Below are positions 1-8,215 of a DNA stretch of 30,310 nucleotides, piece by piece. Below the pieces are notes generated by a model, which searched no databases, was not told the origin of the DNA, and was given only the letters and a program-made list of their open reading frames with translations. The translations under genes were made by a program, and so were the position numbers. This DNA is from JAWXBT01 sp964523015 (lineage in GTDB: Bacteria > Bdellovibrionota_C > UBA2361 > J135), in the NCBI GenBank assembly GCA_964523015.1, contig CAZFXN010000038.1:1-30310 (forward strand), in the 5' to 3' direction. Each line of letters starts with the position of its first letter. Within the stretch, counting starts at the first letter, position 1.

Positions 1-1037
1 AATTAGACCTGACTTTTTGGCTTCTCTGCATGCCATCCGCAACAAGATTTACAATCTGAGCGAGCAACGTGTCGCTCCCTATCTTTTCTGCACGCATGAT
101 GAAGCTACCGGTGCCGTTCACTGTGCCGCCAGTCACCTTGTCGCCGATATTCTTTTCCACCGGTAACGATTCACCCGTTATCATGGATTCCTCAACGCTG
201 GAATGCCCCTCGACCACTACCCCATCTACCGGTACCTTATCGCCCGGAACGACCCGTAACTGATCGCCGACTTTTACTTGGTCGAGTGGAACTACATTGT
301 CACCGCCCGCTGTTACTTGTCGCGCTGTAGGCGGTGCTAGATTAAGCAATGCCTTGATGGCGCTGCCAGTGCGGCTGCGAGCACGGAGTTCAAGCACCTG
401 TCCCAACAGCACCAGCGTGATGANNNNNNNNNNGGACCAGCACGACAATAACGGCGGCCGCTTCAAAGTAAATATCCACCACGCCGTGTGGACGCATTGC
501 AGGTGGAAAAATGCCCGGCGCAAGTAGCGCCACCACACTGTAAACAAACGCCGTGCCGACACCGATGGCGATGAGTGTGAACATATTCAAGTTCCATGTC
601 ACAATCGATCGCCAGCCACGCTGAAAGAACGGCCAACCGGCCCACAGCACTACGGGTGTCGAAAGTCCCGCTTGGATCCAGCGCGACGTCGTGCCCATCA
701 CCCAACTTTCGTGGCCTAGCGCAGGTATCAAGTGGGCCATTGCAAGAAAAAAGACAGGTAGCGCAAGTGCACCGCCGATCCAGAACCGCCGCGTCATGTC
801 TTTGAGCTCAGTGTTCTCCTCCTCGCTAGGGGCTGCCGTCGGTGTTTTCGGCTCCAACGCCATGCCGCACTTAGGACAATCGCCAGGATGATCCTGCTCG
901 ATCTCTGGATGCATCGGACAGGTGTAAATAACTTTGCCTTTTGGCCGCTCTTCGCTTTTTGTGCTGGAGGAGGTGCTGGATGAGGTGCTGGATGAGGGAG
1001 TTGCTAGAAATTTATGTTGTGATTGTGTATTCATCAT
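1..1037 (-). CDS. Copper/heavy-metal P1B-type ATPase, partial
   Basis: N-terminal part of a CopA-like P1B ATPase that pumps Cu(I) or a similar ion out of the cytoplasm; the rest runs off the left edge. Residues 38-46 (YTCPMHPEI) and 54-63 (CPKCGMALEP) form the short Cys/His metal-binding domain typical of one CopA subgroup. Hydrophobic helices follow, then after the N gap (424-433) the reading resumes with LLGQVLELRARSRTG and the actuator motif TGES near position 175. The phosphorylation DKTG motif is outside the window. Residues 15-26 are a Ser/Thr tract coded by three 12-bp repeats. The ATG overlaps the ackA stop (ATGA), with GGGAG just upstream, so translation is probably coupled. Metal specificity is inferred, since the CPC helix is not covered. 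Confidence 0.88.
424..433. other. Scaffold gap inside the P-type ATPase gene
   Basis: Ten N. On the minus strand one flank ends in codons for AAAVIVVLV and the other begins with ITLVLLGQVLE. These look like two versions of the same membrane segment: about 9 of 13 bases match when VVLV is aligned with ITLV. The true length may be zero or negative. Confidence 0.9.
961..996. repeat. 12-bp tandem repeat, three units, coding
   Basis: Units GTGCTGGAGGAG, GTGCTGGATGAG, GTGCTGGATGAG lie back to back inside the ATPase gene. On the minus strand each codes SSST, giving a flexible Ser/Thr linker ahead of the metal-binding domain. Confidence 0.85.
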
Positions 1038-2264
1038 TGAACTCCCTGTATGGTCGCGCCGAGCCTAAGAATGTGGCCTACCGAACGTGCAATCATCAGC
1101 TCTTCATCCGTTTGAATAACCCGAACTGTTACTCGGCTAGTCTCCGTGGAGATCACTTCCATACCCTCAGAGTTTCTCAAATCATTCAGCTCAATGCCAA
1201 AGACACCGAGCCCTTCGCAAATGCGTTCACGAATCGGCGGCGCATTTTCGCCAATGCCACCACTAAAGATCAATGTGTCGAGTCCGCCGAGCACAGCAGT
1301 ATATGCACCGATCCATTTCTTGGCCTGATAACAAAAAAGCGCCACCGCTTCAGCGGCGCGCACATCTTGGGTTTCGTGCGCGAGTAACTCTTGCATGTCG
1401 GAGCTCGTCTCAGATACACCAAGCAGTCCCGACTCTTGGTTCACTACTCGATCAAACTGCGAAGCCGACATCTTTTCGCTTCGCGCCAAAAAAGACACCA
1501 ATCCAGGATCCAGGTCGCCAGTACGAGTACTCATTACCAAACCGGCGGCCGGCGTAAACGCCATCGTGGTATCAATGCCGCGTCCGTCAAGAACTGCTGC
1601 CATGCTGGCTCCGCTCCCCAGATGAGCAAGAATAACCNNNNNNNNNNATAACCCGTCCTCTCGCTGCTTTCTCCCCTGCAACACTCTCAAGTTCCTGCAT
1701 CAAATATGAATAAGACAAGCCGTGGAAACCATAGCGTTGAACTCCCATAGCTTCGTAGCGTCGCGGAATTGGAAGCAACTTCGCTACACGCGGCATGTCG
1801 TGATGAAATGCCGTGTCAAAGCAAGCTATCTGCGTTAGTTTCGGAAACCGCGTAAGAAAGGCCTCGATTAATAGGATTTCATCCGGCAAATGCTCCGGAT
1901 CAAATGGTGTGAACCGTTGTAACTCTTCAATCATTTCGGGCGTTATTTGTTGTGGCACCCAGTACTTTGGGCCACCGTGCACGATACGATGCCCCACTGC
2001 AGTTATGGCGCCCGGCTCGATTCGTTCATCAATCCAATCCATCAGCAAAGCCACAGCACTTTTGTGGTCTGGTATTGCTACAGACCGTGAGTAGTTATCC
2101 TCCTTGTTTAGCCCCTTTACGGTGAAGACAGCTTGTGGAAGACCAATCCTTTCAATCCTACCTTTCAGAATCCGCTCTAAAGACTTCTCTGATTCAAATA
2201 ATGCAAACTTAATACTCGAGGAACCTCCGTTAATTGTAAGAACGGATGGTGTATTTAAATTCAT
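1034..2264 (-). CDS. ackA: Acetate kinase, gene split by a scaffold gap
   Basis: Acetate kinase makes ATP and acetate from acetyl phosphate (reversible) in the cytoplasm. Visible family motifs: LTINGGSSSIKF near the N-terminus, HRIVHGG, FDTAFH, RYGFHG, then after the gap HLGSGAS, TRTGDLDPG and FSGGIGENAP. The usual LAPLHNP stretch is replaced by FTPFDPEHLP, a variant I associate with the acetate kinases found near phosphoketolases (from memory). The gap at 1638-1647 shifts the frame, but the flanks share 6 bases (ATAACC on the plus strand). Merging them gives an unbroken frame reading GRVILAHLGSGAS and a 404-residue protein, close to the family length. Start: ATG with AGGGAG four bases upstream. 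It is followed by the P-type ATPase with an ATGA overlap. Base composition is richer in GC than the rest of the window. Confidence 0.93.
1638..1647. other. Scaffold gap inside ackA, probably an artefact
   Basis: Ten N. The left flank ends AAGAATAACC and the right flank starts ATAACCCGTC. A 6-bp overlap joins them and restores the acetate kinase frame exactly. Confidence 0.93.
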
Positions 2265-2300
2265 AGATCTCCCTTTGTGCGATAATCTTATGGCAGTCGA

Positions 2301-2489
2301 TTAAATGGGAGCATCGATCGCATCTTGCGTTACTAAAACGTTTAGCTTCTCCATGTCTACCCTTGCCTTCTCTACTTCCTTATCAATCATGCTCGCACTG
2401 GAATGATGGATATTTTCGGGAGCAGCTTGATTATGTGAGCTATCAATCGCCACGACGGCATCTTTATCAATTTTCCTTTTGCTGTCCAT
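2301..2489 (-). CDS. Small hypothetical protein upstream of ackA
   Basis: A 62-residue, charged, soluble protein that I do not recognise. It starts MDSKRKIDKDAV and has a Lys/Glu-rich middle (DKEVEKARVDMEKL) that could form a short helix. I chose the internal ATG at 2489 because AGGAA stands seven bases before it; the longer frame to 2534 adds 15 residues without a better site. It ends 36 bases before the ackA start on the same strand, so it may be the first gene of the ackA-ATPase operon. Function unknown, and existence moderately supported. Confidence 0.45.
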   Translation of the reverse strand: MDSKRKIDKDAVVAIDSSHNQAAPENIHHSSASMIDKEVEKARVDMEKLNVLVTQDAIDAPI

Positions 2490-2922
2490 AAAAATTTTCC
2501 TAATAGTATTTCCTAAAAAATTTTGCTTCCTCACCCACTAGAATAATCTTGGGGCATTGTCTTAAAAGTATCCTGAGTCTATTGAAGCCGGTATGCGCTC
2601 GATCATGTTAGGCATGATCTTAGAGCAATTCTCGAAAGGAATGCTTTTATAGCGGACTTATTTGTAGATCCTCCGTTCAAGTCGGAGTTGGGCCCTCCAA
2701 TAAATCTGCACCACTGAACAGGTTGTCACTAGAATCTAATCGTCAACTCATATTATAGTAAATTTCAAAAGTCCTTACCTAAATAGAGAGATAAATTTAT
2801 TCTTAAAATAAATGTTTACTTCTACATAGAAGTAAAGTCTTTATCTCACTGGAGCAGGGCATCTTTTTCTCAACCTATCTTTGTTTAGGAAAGTAAGTAG
2901 CGTAATAACTCAATCTTTTCTC
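2490..2922. other. AT-rich spacer with inverted repeats
   Basis: No convincing gene. It holds two small perfect inverted repeats: GATCATG-TTAGG-CATGATC near 2600 and TTTACTTCT-ACAT-AGAAGTAAA at 2815-2836. Composition falls abruptly from the GC-richer ackA segment here, so this may be the edge of a transferred segment. It also contains the upstream region of the small gene at 2301-2489. Confidence 0.5.
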
Positions 2923-2951
2923 TTGCCCTATATATAGCTATACTGTATAAT
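2923..2951 (+). promoter_or_regulatory. Promoter of the higBA-like locus
   Basis: TTGCCC at 2923-2928, a 17-base spacer, then a perfect TATAAT at 2946-2951; a second TATAAT follows directly at 2952-2957. Transcription from the first box would begin at about 2958-2959, on the ATG of the toxin frame, so the message would be leaderless or nearly so. Confidence 0.6.
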
Positions 2952-2958
2952 TATAATA

Positions 2959-3254
2959 ATGGCGATCAAGAAATTTAAAAATGCTATTACAGAAGAGATC
3001 GCCAATGGCAAGAAAAGTAAGCGTACACTGAAACTCTTGCCACGAGAGCTTCATTTTGCTGCTTATAAAAACTTGTCTTCTTAGATAATATTAAAACCCT
3101 GGACAGCTTACGCGCTTGGCCTGGATTGAGATTTGAGTTTTTAAAAGGCAGTCGAAAAGGACAGATGAGTATTAGGATTAATGACCAATACCGTATCTGT
3201 TTTCGATTTTCTGAAGGTCAGATTTATGACGTTGAGATTGTAGATTATCATTAG
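2959..3254 (+). pseudogene. higB: HigB/RelE-type toxin, frameshifted
   Basis: Remnant of a HigB-family mRNA-cleaving toxin. The first frame from ATG 2959 reads 41 codons (ending AAYKNLSS) and stops at TAG 3082-3084. The homologous rest continues in another frame from about 3079: DNIKTLDSLRAWPG, then LKGSRKGQMSIRIND, QYRICFRF and the family-typical C-terminus VEIVDYH, stop at 3252-3254. Restoring one T in the TTGTCTTCTTA stretch would give a single 98-residue frame (LSFLDN), so this is a one-base deletion or a sequencing error. The intact antitoxin gene follows after 12 bases. If real, the locus is toxin-dead. Confidence 0.8.
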
Positions 3255-3266
3255 CGGAGATTAACT

Positions 3267-3533
3267 ATGCTTCCAAACACGATACACCCTGGGGAATATC
3301 TACATGATATCCTCACTGACAGGGAGATTCCTCAGAGCAAACTCGCAAAGCACATAGGAGTTGAGGCTGGTGTTATTAATCTTATATGCAAAGGGAAAAG
3401 AGGGATATCCGCTGCAATGGCAAAGAAACTCGCTCGTGCGTTAGGTACTGATGCAGAGCTTTGGATTAATTTACAATCTTCTTATGATTTAACACTAGCC
3501 GAAGATCCCGACTTTGGAAAATTAAGGGCTTAA
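3267..3533 (+). CDS. higA: HigA-family antitoxin, XRE-type HTH
   Basis: An 88-residue DNA-binding antitoxin that, in this family, binds and silences HigB and represses its own promoter. It starts with the typical IHPGEYL, has a helix-turn-helix at about residues 24-45 (SKLAKHIGVEAGVINLICKG), then the family signature ISAAMAKKLARALGTDAELWINLQ. Start: ATG with GGAG seven bases upstream. The partner toxin frame just before it is broken, so it may be a solitary antitoxin or regulator. Confidence 0.88.
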   Translation: MLPNTIHPGEYLHDILTDREIPQSKLAKHIGVEAGVINLICKGKRGISAAMAKKLARALGTDAELWINLQSSYDLTLAEDPDFGKLRA

Positions 3534-3549
3534 GACACCAGTTGTCAGT

Positions 3550-6500
3550 CTATGCTTTTATTTCTCTGCCTCTATTCCTTTTGCCTCTATTCCTTTCTAG
3601 CCGCGCCATTAAACTATAAGCACACGGTACAACAAAAAGTGTAAAAAATGTTGAAAGGAGAACTCCACCGATTACTGTAATCGACATCGGAATTCTGGAC
3701 TCTGCACCTGGACCAAAAGCTAATGCAGGAGGCAGCGCAGCAGCAAGGGTTGCAAATGAGGTCATTAAAATTGGTCTTAGTCTTACTGGACCGGCTTCAA
3801 GGAGTGCTTCATTTACGGCCATTCCCTCATCGAACCTTTTATGATTTGTAAATTCAACAAGTAAAATTGCATTTTTCTTTACAATTCCCATAAGTAAAAT
3901 TAATCCGATAAGGCTATATAGATTTATTGATTGATTAGTTAGATAAAGAGCTAATAGAGCTCCAGTGATACTAAAAGGCAAAGAGAGAAGGACTGTAATT
4001 GGATGTAAAAAACTATTAAATTGAGAAGCTAACACCATATAGGCGATAACAACTCCGAGCCATAATACAAAACTTAAACTCTCAAATGATTCTTTAAATG
4101 TTTGGGCTCCACCTCCAAGAAAAACGCGGTACCCTTCAGGTAATATACTTCTGGCTATCTCTTCAGCTTTATTAAGCACATCAGATTGAGATTGTCCGGG
4201 TGCCACGTTAGCACTAATTGAAACAGACCTCTCTCTATCTTTTCTGGTAATTGTTTGTAAAGTTGGTACAGTTTCCATCTTAATAACATCAGAGATAGGA
4301 ACAAGCTCTCCATGCACATTACGAACATCAAGTGACAAAATATCATCTGGATTAGTTCGATCCTCTGCTCCTAAACGAATTCGAGTATCGTACCGTCGCC
4401 CTCCTTGTGTAAATTTTCCTTGACGAATACCGCCCATAGCTACAGCAACAGATTCACTGATTGCTTGAACAGAGATGCCGCGCTCAGCCGCTTTTTCCCT
4501 TAGAGGATAAACCCTAACCTCAGGTTGACCGATACGGTAATCAGTTGTGATATCTGCTCCCAAATTCTCACTTTCAAGTCTTTTAACAATCTCATTACTT
4601 TTTTCTTCTAATACCTGCCAACTTGGTCCACGAATATTAAATTCAATGGGGAATCCCCGCTGAGAGGTAAATCCACGAGTTGAGAGATCTTGCAAATAAG
4701 CTTTTATATTTGGGGTTTTCTTAAGCTCCTCTCTTACCTCATTCATAACCTCAATTTGTGATAATCTTCGCTCATTTGCTGGAACTAATGTTGTAAATAC
4801 AATTCCAGTATTTACCTCCCCTCCTCCAAATCCACCTACGGCGGCAAAAACTCGGCGTACTTCAGAGCGTGACATCATATATTTCTCAACCTCTTTCATT
4901 GCTTCAGAGGTAAAGTTTAATGAAGATCCAATCGGTGCTTCAATTCGGGTAATAAACATGCTCTGATCTTGCGCTGGAATAAATTCTTTTCTTAAACCAG
5001 GCAATAAAAGTAGTGAGCCTGCAAAAGTAAGTGTAGCTGCAATAAGTACTATCCATCTGTTTGCGAGACAGATTCCTAGAGAGTGTTTATACAGTAGGGC
5101 TAAACGCTGAAACAGGGAATCAAGGTAAGGTGAAAAACGACCCTTCTTTTCATCTTCAGACATGATTTGCGAGCAACGCATCGGGGTCAAAGTTATCGCT
5201 TCAAGGAGTGATAGAGCCACAGCAGCAGAGATAGTGACTCCAAATTCAAAGAAAAATCGACCGATAATACCTTTCATAAAGGCAACCGGTAAAAATATTG
5301 CGATTACAGCTATAGTTGATGCTAATGCAGCAAAAGTTATCTCCCGTGCCCCATCTAATGATGCTCTGACTCTATCTTTACCCATCTCTTTATGGCGATA
5401 GATATTTTCTAAAACCATAATTGCATCATCAACAACTATACCAACTGCTAAAGCTAACCCCAAAATCGTAAAAAGATTTAAGGTAAATCCCATAAAGTAG
5501 ATAACAGTGAATGCTCCAATAATTGATGTTGGGATTGATAAAAGAATATTAAAGGTTGGAGTTAAGGATCCTAAAAATAACCAACAAACAAGTCCGGTAA
5601 CGATCGCTGATAAAAATAATGTAAACTCAGTTTCCTCAACTGATTCTTTAATAAAAACTGTCGAATCAAAATTGATCCCGATCGACATATCAGTTGGCAA
5701 TGTTTTTGTAAGTTCTAAGATCCGCTTTTTAACACTCTCACCAACGGCAACTGCATTCGATCCGCGTTGCTTTTTAATCCCTAGACCTATCCCAGGTATT
5801 CCATTGATCCTAGATAATCGACGCACATCGGCAAGGCCATCCTCTACCATTGCGACATCTTTAATCCGCAGATTACTTACGAAAATTGGCCTTCCACCGC
5901 GAGATGTAATAAGGATTTCACCCACTTCTTCGGCTGAAACTCCCTCCCCCATTACTCTTAGATTTAACTCTTGAGTAGTATTCTCAATAACACCAGCTGC
6001 AAATTCTAAATGCCCACGTTGTAAAGCATCGCGAACGTCTAAAATAGTAAGCTCATGTTGTTTAAGTTTTTTGTTATCAACCCAGACTCTAAGATTACGT
6101 TCTGTAAACCCTCCAAGAATTACCTCACCTACTCCAGATAAAATTTGAAATTGATCTTTTACATTTAAATCTACGTAATTTATTAACTCTCTAAGAGATC
6201 TTTCAGTGGATGAGATACCAACCCACATTATCGGCTGATCATCAGGATTAGTTTTTCTTATTGTAGGAGGATCTACATCAAGTGGTAATCGCACTTGGCT
6301 AATAGCTGATTGAACCTCTTGAAGAGCAGCATCAACATTTCGATTAATATCAAATTCCATTGAAATAGTGGCACGACCCTGCCGAATGGAGGAAGAGATT
6401 TCTCGAAGACCCTCGACTGAAACAACTGCCTGCTCTAATCGGTCAACTATTTCAGATTCAACGACTTCTGGAGCTGCACCCTCCCAAGTTACCTGAACAG

Positions 6501-6636
6501 AAAGGACTGGAAAATCGACATCTGGCATCTGGCTGATGCCTAATCGCATAAAGCTTATGATCCCAAACACAATGAGCCCGAGCATCAACATCCAAGCAAA
6601 TACTGGGCGACGAATTGATATATCTGAGAGGGTCAT
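3550..6636 (-). CDS. RND efflux transporter, HAE1/AcrB family
   Basis: Inner-membrane proton-driven efflux pump, 1028 residues, full length for the family. The N-terminus is typical (SDISIRRPVFAWMLMLGLIVFG), as is the porter-domain start (QMPDVDFPVLSVQVTWEGAAPEVVE, given here only as the anchor of that region). Proton-relay residues are present: D403 and D404 in GIVVDDAIMVLENIYR, and K921 in GIVKKNAILLVEF. Drug specificity cannot be read from sequence. The start ATG overlaps the TolC-like gene's stop (ATGA), so the two are co-translated. No periplasmic adaptor (membrane fusion protein) gene is adjacent. The C-terminus carries a 15-bp tandem duplication coding NRGKR twice, an expendable basic tail. 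Confidence 0.96.
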   Translation of the reverse strand: MTLSDISIRRPVFAWMLMLGLIVFGIISFMRLGISQMPDVDFPVLSVQVTWEGAAPEVVESEIVDRLEQAVVSVEGLREISSSIRQGRATISMEFDINRNVDAALQEVQSAISQVRLPLDVDPPTIRKTNPDDQPIMWVGISSTERSLRELINYVDLNVKDQFQILSGVGEVILGGFTERNLRVWVDNKKLKQHELTILDVRDALQRGHLEFAAGVIENTTQELNLRVMGEGVSAEEVGEILITSRGGRPIFVSNLRIKDVAMVEDGLADVRRLSRINGIPGIGLGIKKQRGSNAVAVGESVKKRILELTKTLPTDMSIGINFDSTVFIKESVEETEFTLFLSAIVTGLVCWLFLGSLTPTFNILLSIPTSIIGAFTVIYFMGFTLNLFTILGLALAVGIVVDDAIMVLENIYRHKEMGKDRVRASLDGAREITFAALASTIAVIAIFLPVAFMKGIIGRFFFEFGVTISAAVALSLLEAITLTPMRCSQIMSEDEKKGRFSPYLDSLFQRLALLYKHSLGICLANRWIVLIAATLTFAGSLLLLPGLRKEFIPAQDQSMFITRIEAPIGSSLNFTSEAMKEVEKYMMSRSEVRRVFAAVGGFGGGEVNTGIVFTTLVPANERRLSQIEVMNEVREELKKTPNIKAYLQDLSTRGFTSQRGFPIEFNIRGPSWQVLEEKSNEIVKRLESENLGADITTDYRIGQPEVRVYPLREKAAERGISVQAISESVAVAMGGIRQGKFTQGGRRYDTRIRLGAEDRTNPDDILSLDVRNVHGELVPISDVIKMETVPTLQTITRKDRERSVSISANVAPGQSQSDVLNKAEEIARSILPEGYRVFLGGGAQTFKESFESLSFVLWLGVVIAYMVLASQFNSFLHPITVLLSLPFSITGALLALYLTNQSINLYSLIGLILLMGIVKKNAILLVEFTNHKRFDEGMAVNEALLEAGPVRLRPILMTSFATLAAALPPALAFGPGAESRIPMSITVIGGVLLSTFFTLFVVPCAYSLMARLERNRGKRNRGREIKA
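3567..3596. repeat. 15-bp tandem duplication at the RND gene 3' end
   Basis: TGCCTCTATTCCTTT occurs twice in a row. It keeps the frame and adds five residues to the basic C-terminal tail. Confidence 0.85.
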
Positions 6637-8024
6637 TGGTTTAAACTCCCAGCAGCTATATCAAGCCGTACTCTATTTAGTTCAGTAGCAATTTTGCTAT
6701 CAACTAATCTTCGCTCAGCATCTTGAACGGCACGGATCGATTGAAGAACATCAATATTCGTAACTACACCGAGACCATAGTCTCTTCGTTGTGAGGAGAG
6801 ATTTTTTCGTGTGGCTTCAGTAAGTTTTTTTATAGCGGCAGCCTCTTTGATAGATGAGTTTAGATTCTTATAAGCTGTTCTTACATCTCGCTCAGTAAGC
6901 CGGCTTAATTCCTTCGCTGTTAAATCACGTTTTCTCTGTTCTAAAAGGGCTTCTGACTTTTTAGCGTTTACTCGTCCCCCATCAAACAATGGAACGGTAA
7001 CACGAAATAAGACATCCCACTCCCGCGTGCGATCAGGATCTTCATATGGATATGTGTTGCCTTCGAAAGATGCACTAGGCCAAAGTTCACGACCAGTTGC
7101 AGTAGCAACTTTTCCTTGAGCATTGGTAAATGCTTCAGCAGCTAAGATGTCAGGTCTTGTCTTTCCTTTTTCCAAGTACCATTTAAGATCCATAACAGCT
7201 CGAGCATCAACTGGCTCCTCTGAAATAGCTAGTTCTGAGGCAGGTATCGCAACTAAAAAAGAGAGGGCTTCTTTGCTAGCAGACAAGAACCCTTCAGTTC
7301 GAGCTACCAGGGCAACATTATCAGCAAGTTCAGATTCTGAGGCTAAAATTTCACTCTCTCGCGACTTTCCTAACTTGACAAAAGAGGCAAGCTCATCGAT
7401 TCGATCTTTTAGTGTTTTTTCAGTTGAGCTCAGTATCTCACGCAATTGTTCAAAGAGACGAATCTGAAAAAATAGCTCTGCAACATCTAAAAAGAGAAGA
7501 TCCTTTTGCCTTTCATATGTTAATTCTAGTCCTCTACTCTCCTCTTTGGCAGCATCTGATAAAAGAAAATCTCTAAAGCCTCTAAAGATCGGTTGATTTA
7601 ATGTGATAATTCCATCAGCTTGAGTTCTACCAGGAACACGGGAAGTCCCACGACTGGTTGTGTTATCTGTTGGATCAATACTTGTGCCTGCAAGACGACC
7701 GAAATTTGCGTTGTCACGGATCCGCTGATCAAATCTCATCTGAACTTCAGGATATACTTCACTAATAGCTTGGCGGTATCGAGCATCAGCAATCTCAATA
7801 TCAGCCTCCGCTCTTTTTAATCTCTCACTTACAGATAATGATTTTTGATAAAGTTGATAAAGATTGTTCAATTTAAGTCCAGTGTCAGCAAAGGCTCGCT
7901 CAAACAAGTGGCCGGAGGGCATGGAGACAAAGACAGAGATGAACAATAAGAAAAAGGATTTATAACTAACTAGTTTCACTAAGAATATCTGGATATAAAT
8001 TTTAAATTCTAAAGGAACGGCCAT
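6633..8024 (-). CDS. TolC-family outer membrane efflux protein
   Basis: Outer-membrane channel component of a tripartite efflux system, 463 residues. After a hydrophobic export signal (SYKSFFLLFISVFVS, probable cleavage after AFA near residue 46) come two OEP-type repeats rich in coiled-coil helices. Typical elements: FRGFRDFLLSDAAKEESRGL in the first half, then DVLFRVTVPLFDGGRV and YGLGVVTNIDVLQSIRAVQD in the second. The ATG at 8024 has AGG five bases upstream but gives a long n-region; a GTG fifteen codons in would give a more standard signal peptide, though without a visible ribosome site. It is the first gene of a two-gene unit with the RND pump. Confidence 0.93.
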   Translation of the reverse strand: MAVPLEFKIYIQIFLVKLVSYKSFFLLFISVFVSMPSGHLFERAFADTGLKLNNLYQLYQKSLSVSERLKRAEADIEIADARYRQAISEVYPEVQMRFDQRIRDNANFGRLAGTSIDPTDNTTSRGTSRVPGRTQADGIITLNQPIFRGFRDFLLSDAAKEESRGLELTYERQKDLLFLDVAELFFQIRLFEQLREILSSTEKTLKDRIDELASFVKLGKSRESEILASESELADNVALVARTEGFLSASKEALSFLVAIPASELAISEEPVDARAVMDLKWYLEKGKTRPDILAAEAFTNAQGKVATATGRELWPSASFEGNTYPYEDPDRTREWDVLFRVTVPLFDGGRVNAKKSEALLEQRKRDLTAKELSRLTERDVRTAYKNLNSSIKEAAAIKKLTEATRKNLSSQRRDYGLGVVTNIDVLQSIRAVQDAERRLVDSKIATELNRVRLDIAAGSLNQ

Positions 8025-8036
8025 AAAACCTGAGCA

Positions 8037-8065
8037 ATAGTACTATGAGGTCCATTTCCCGACAA
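8037..8065 (-). promoter_or_regulatory. Promoter of the tolC-RND operon
   Basis: On the minus strand TTGTCG, a 17-base spacer, then TACTAT. Transcription would begin near 8030, only about six bases before the annotated ATG. This argues for a nearly leaderless message or a later start codon. Confidence 0.5.
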
Positions 8066-8104
8066 GCATATGGAGTTATACATAAATATAACCCTTTGGT
8101 CATT

Positions 8105-8132
8105 TTATCACTCTTAAAAATGATGCTATCAT
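8105..8132 (+). promoter_or_regulatory. Probable ychF promoter
   Basis: TTATCA, a 16-base spacer, then TATCAT preceded by TGC (extended -10 form). It lies about 80 bases upstream of the ychF start, in the divergent spacer shared with tolC. Confidence 0.4.
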
Positions 8133-8174
8133 CCCGCGCTGTCTTGGCTTACCTAAAAGAGAATTATAGAGAAT

Positions 8175-8200
8175 TAATGCTGATATTTAATGCTGATATT
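8175..8200. repeat. 13-bp tandem duplication before ychF
   Basis: TAATGCTGATATT is present twice, followed by a partial third TAAT, directly upstream of the ychF ribosome-binding site (ACGGAG). Confidence 0.85.
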
Positions 8201-8215
8201 TAATACGGAGAAGTA

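Noticed and set aside
1..1647. Suspicion that the left contigs are foreign contamination
   Set aside because: The ackA gene spans the join and becomes intact when the 6-bp overlap is merged, so at least the contig from 434 to 1637 belongs here. Contig 1-423 is less certain.
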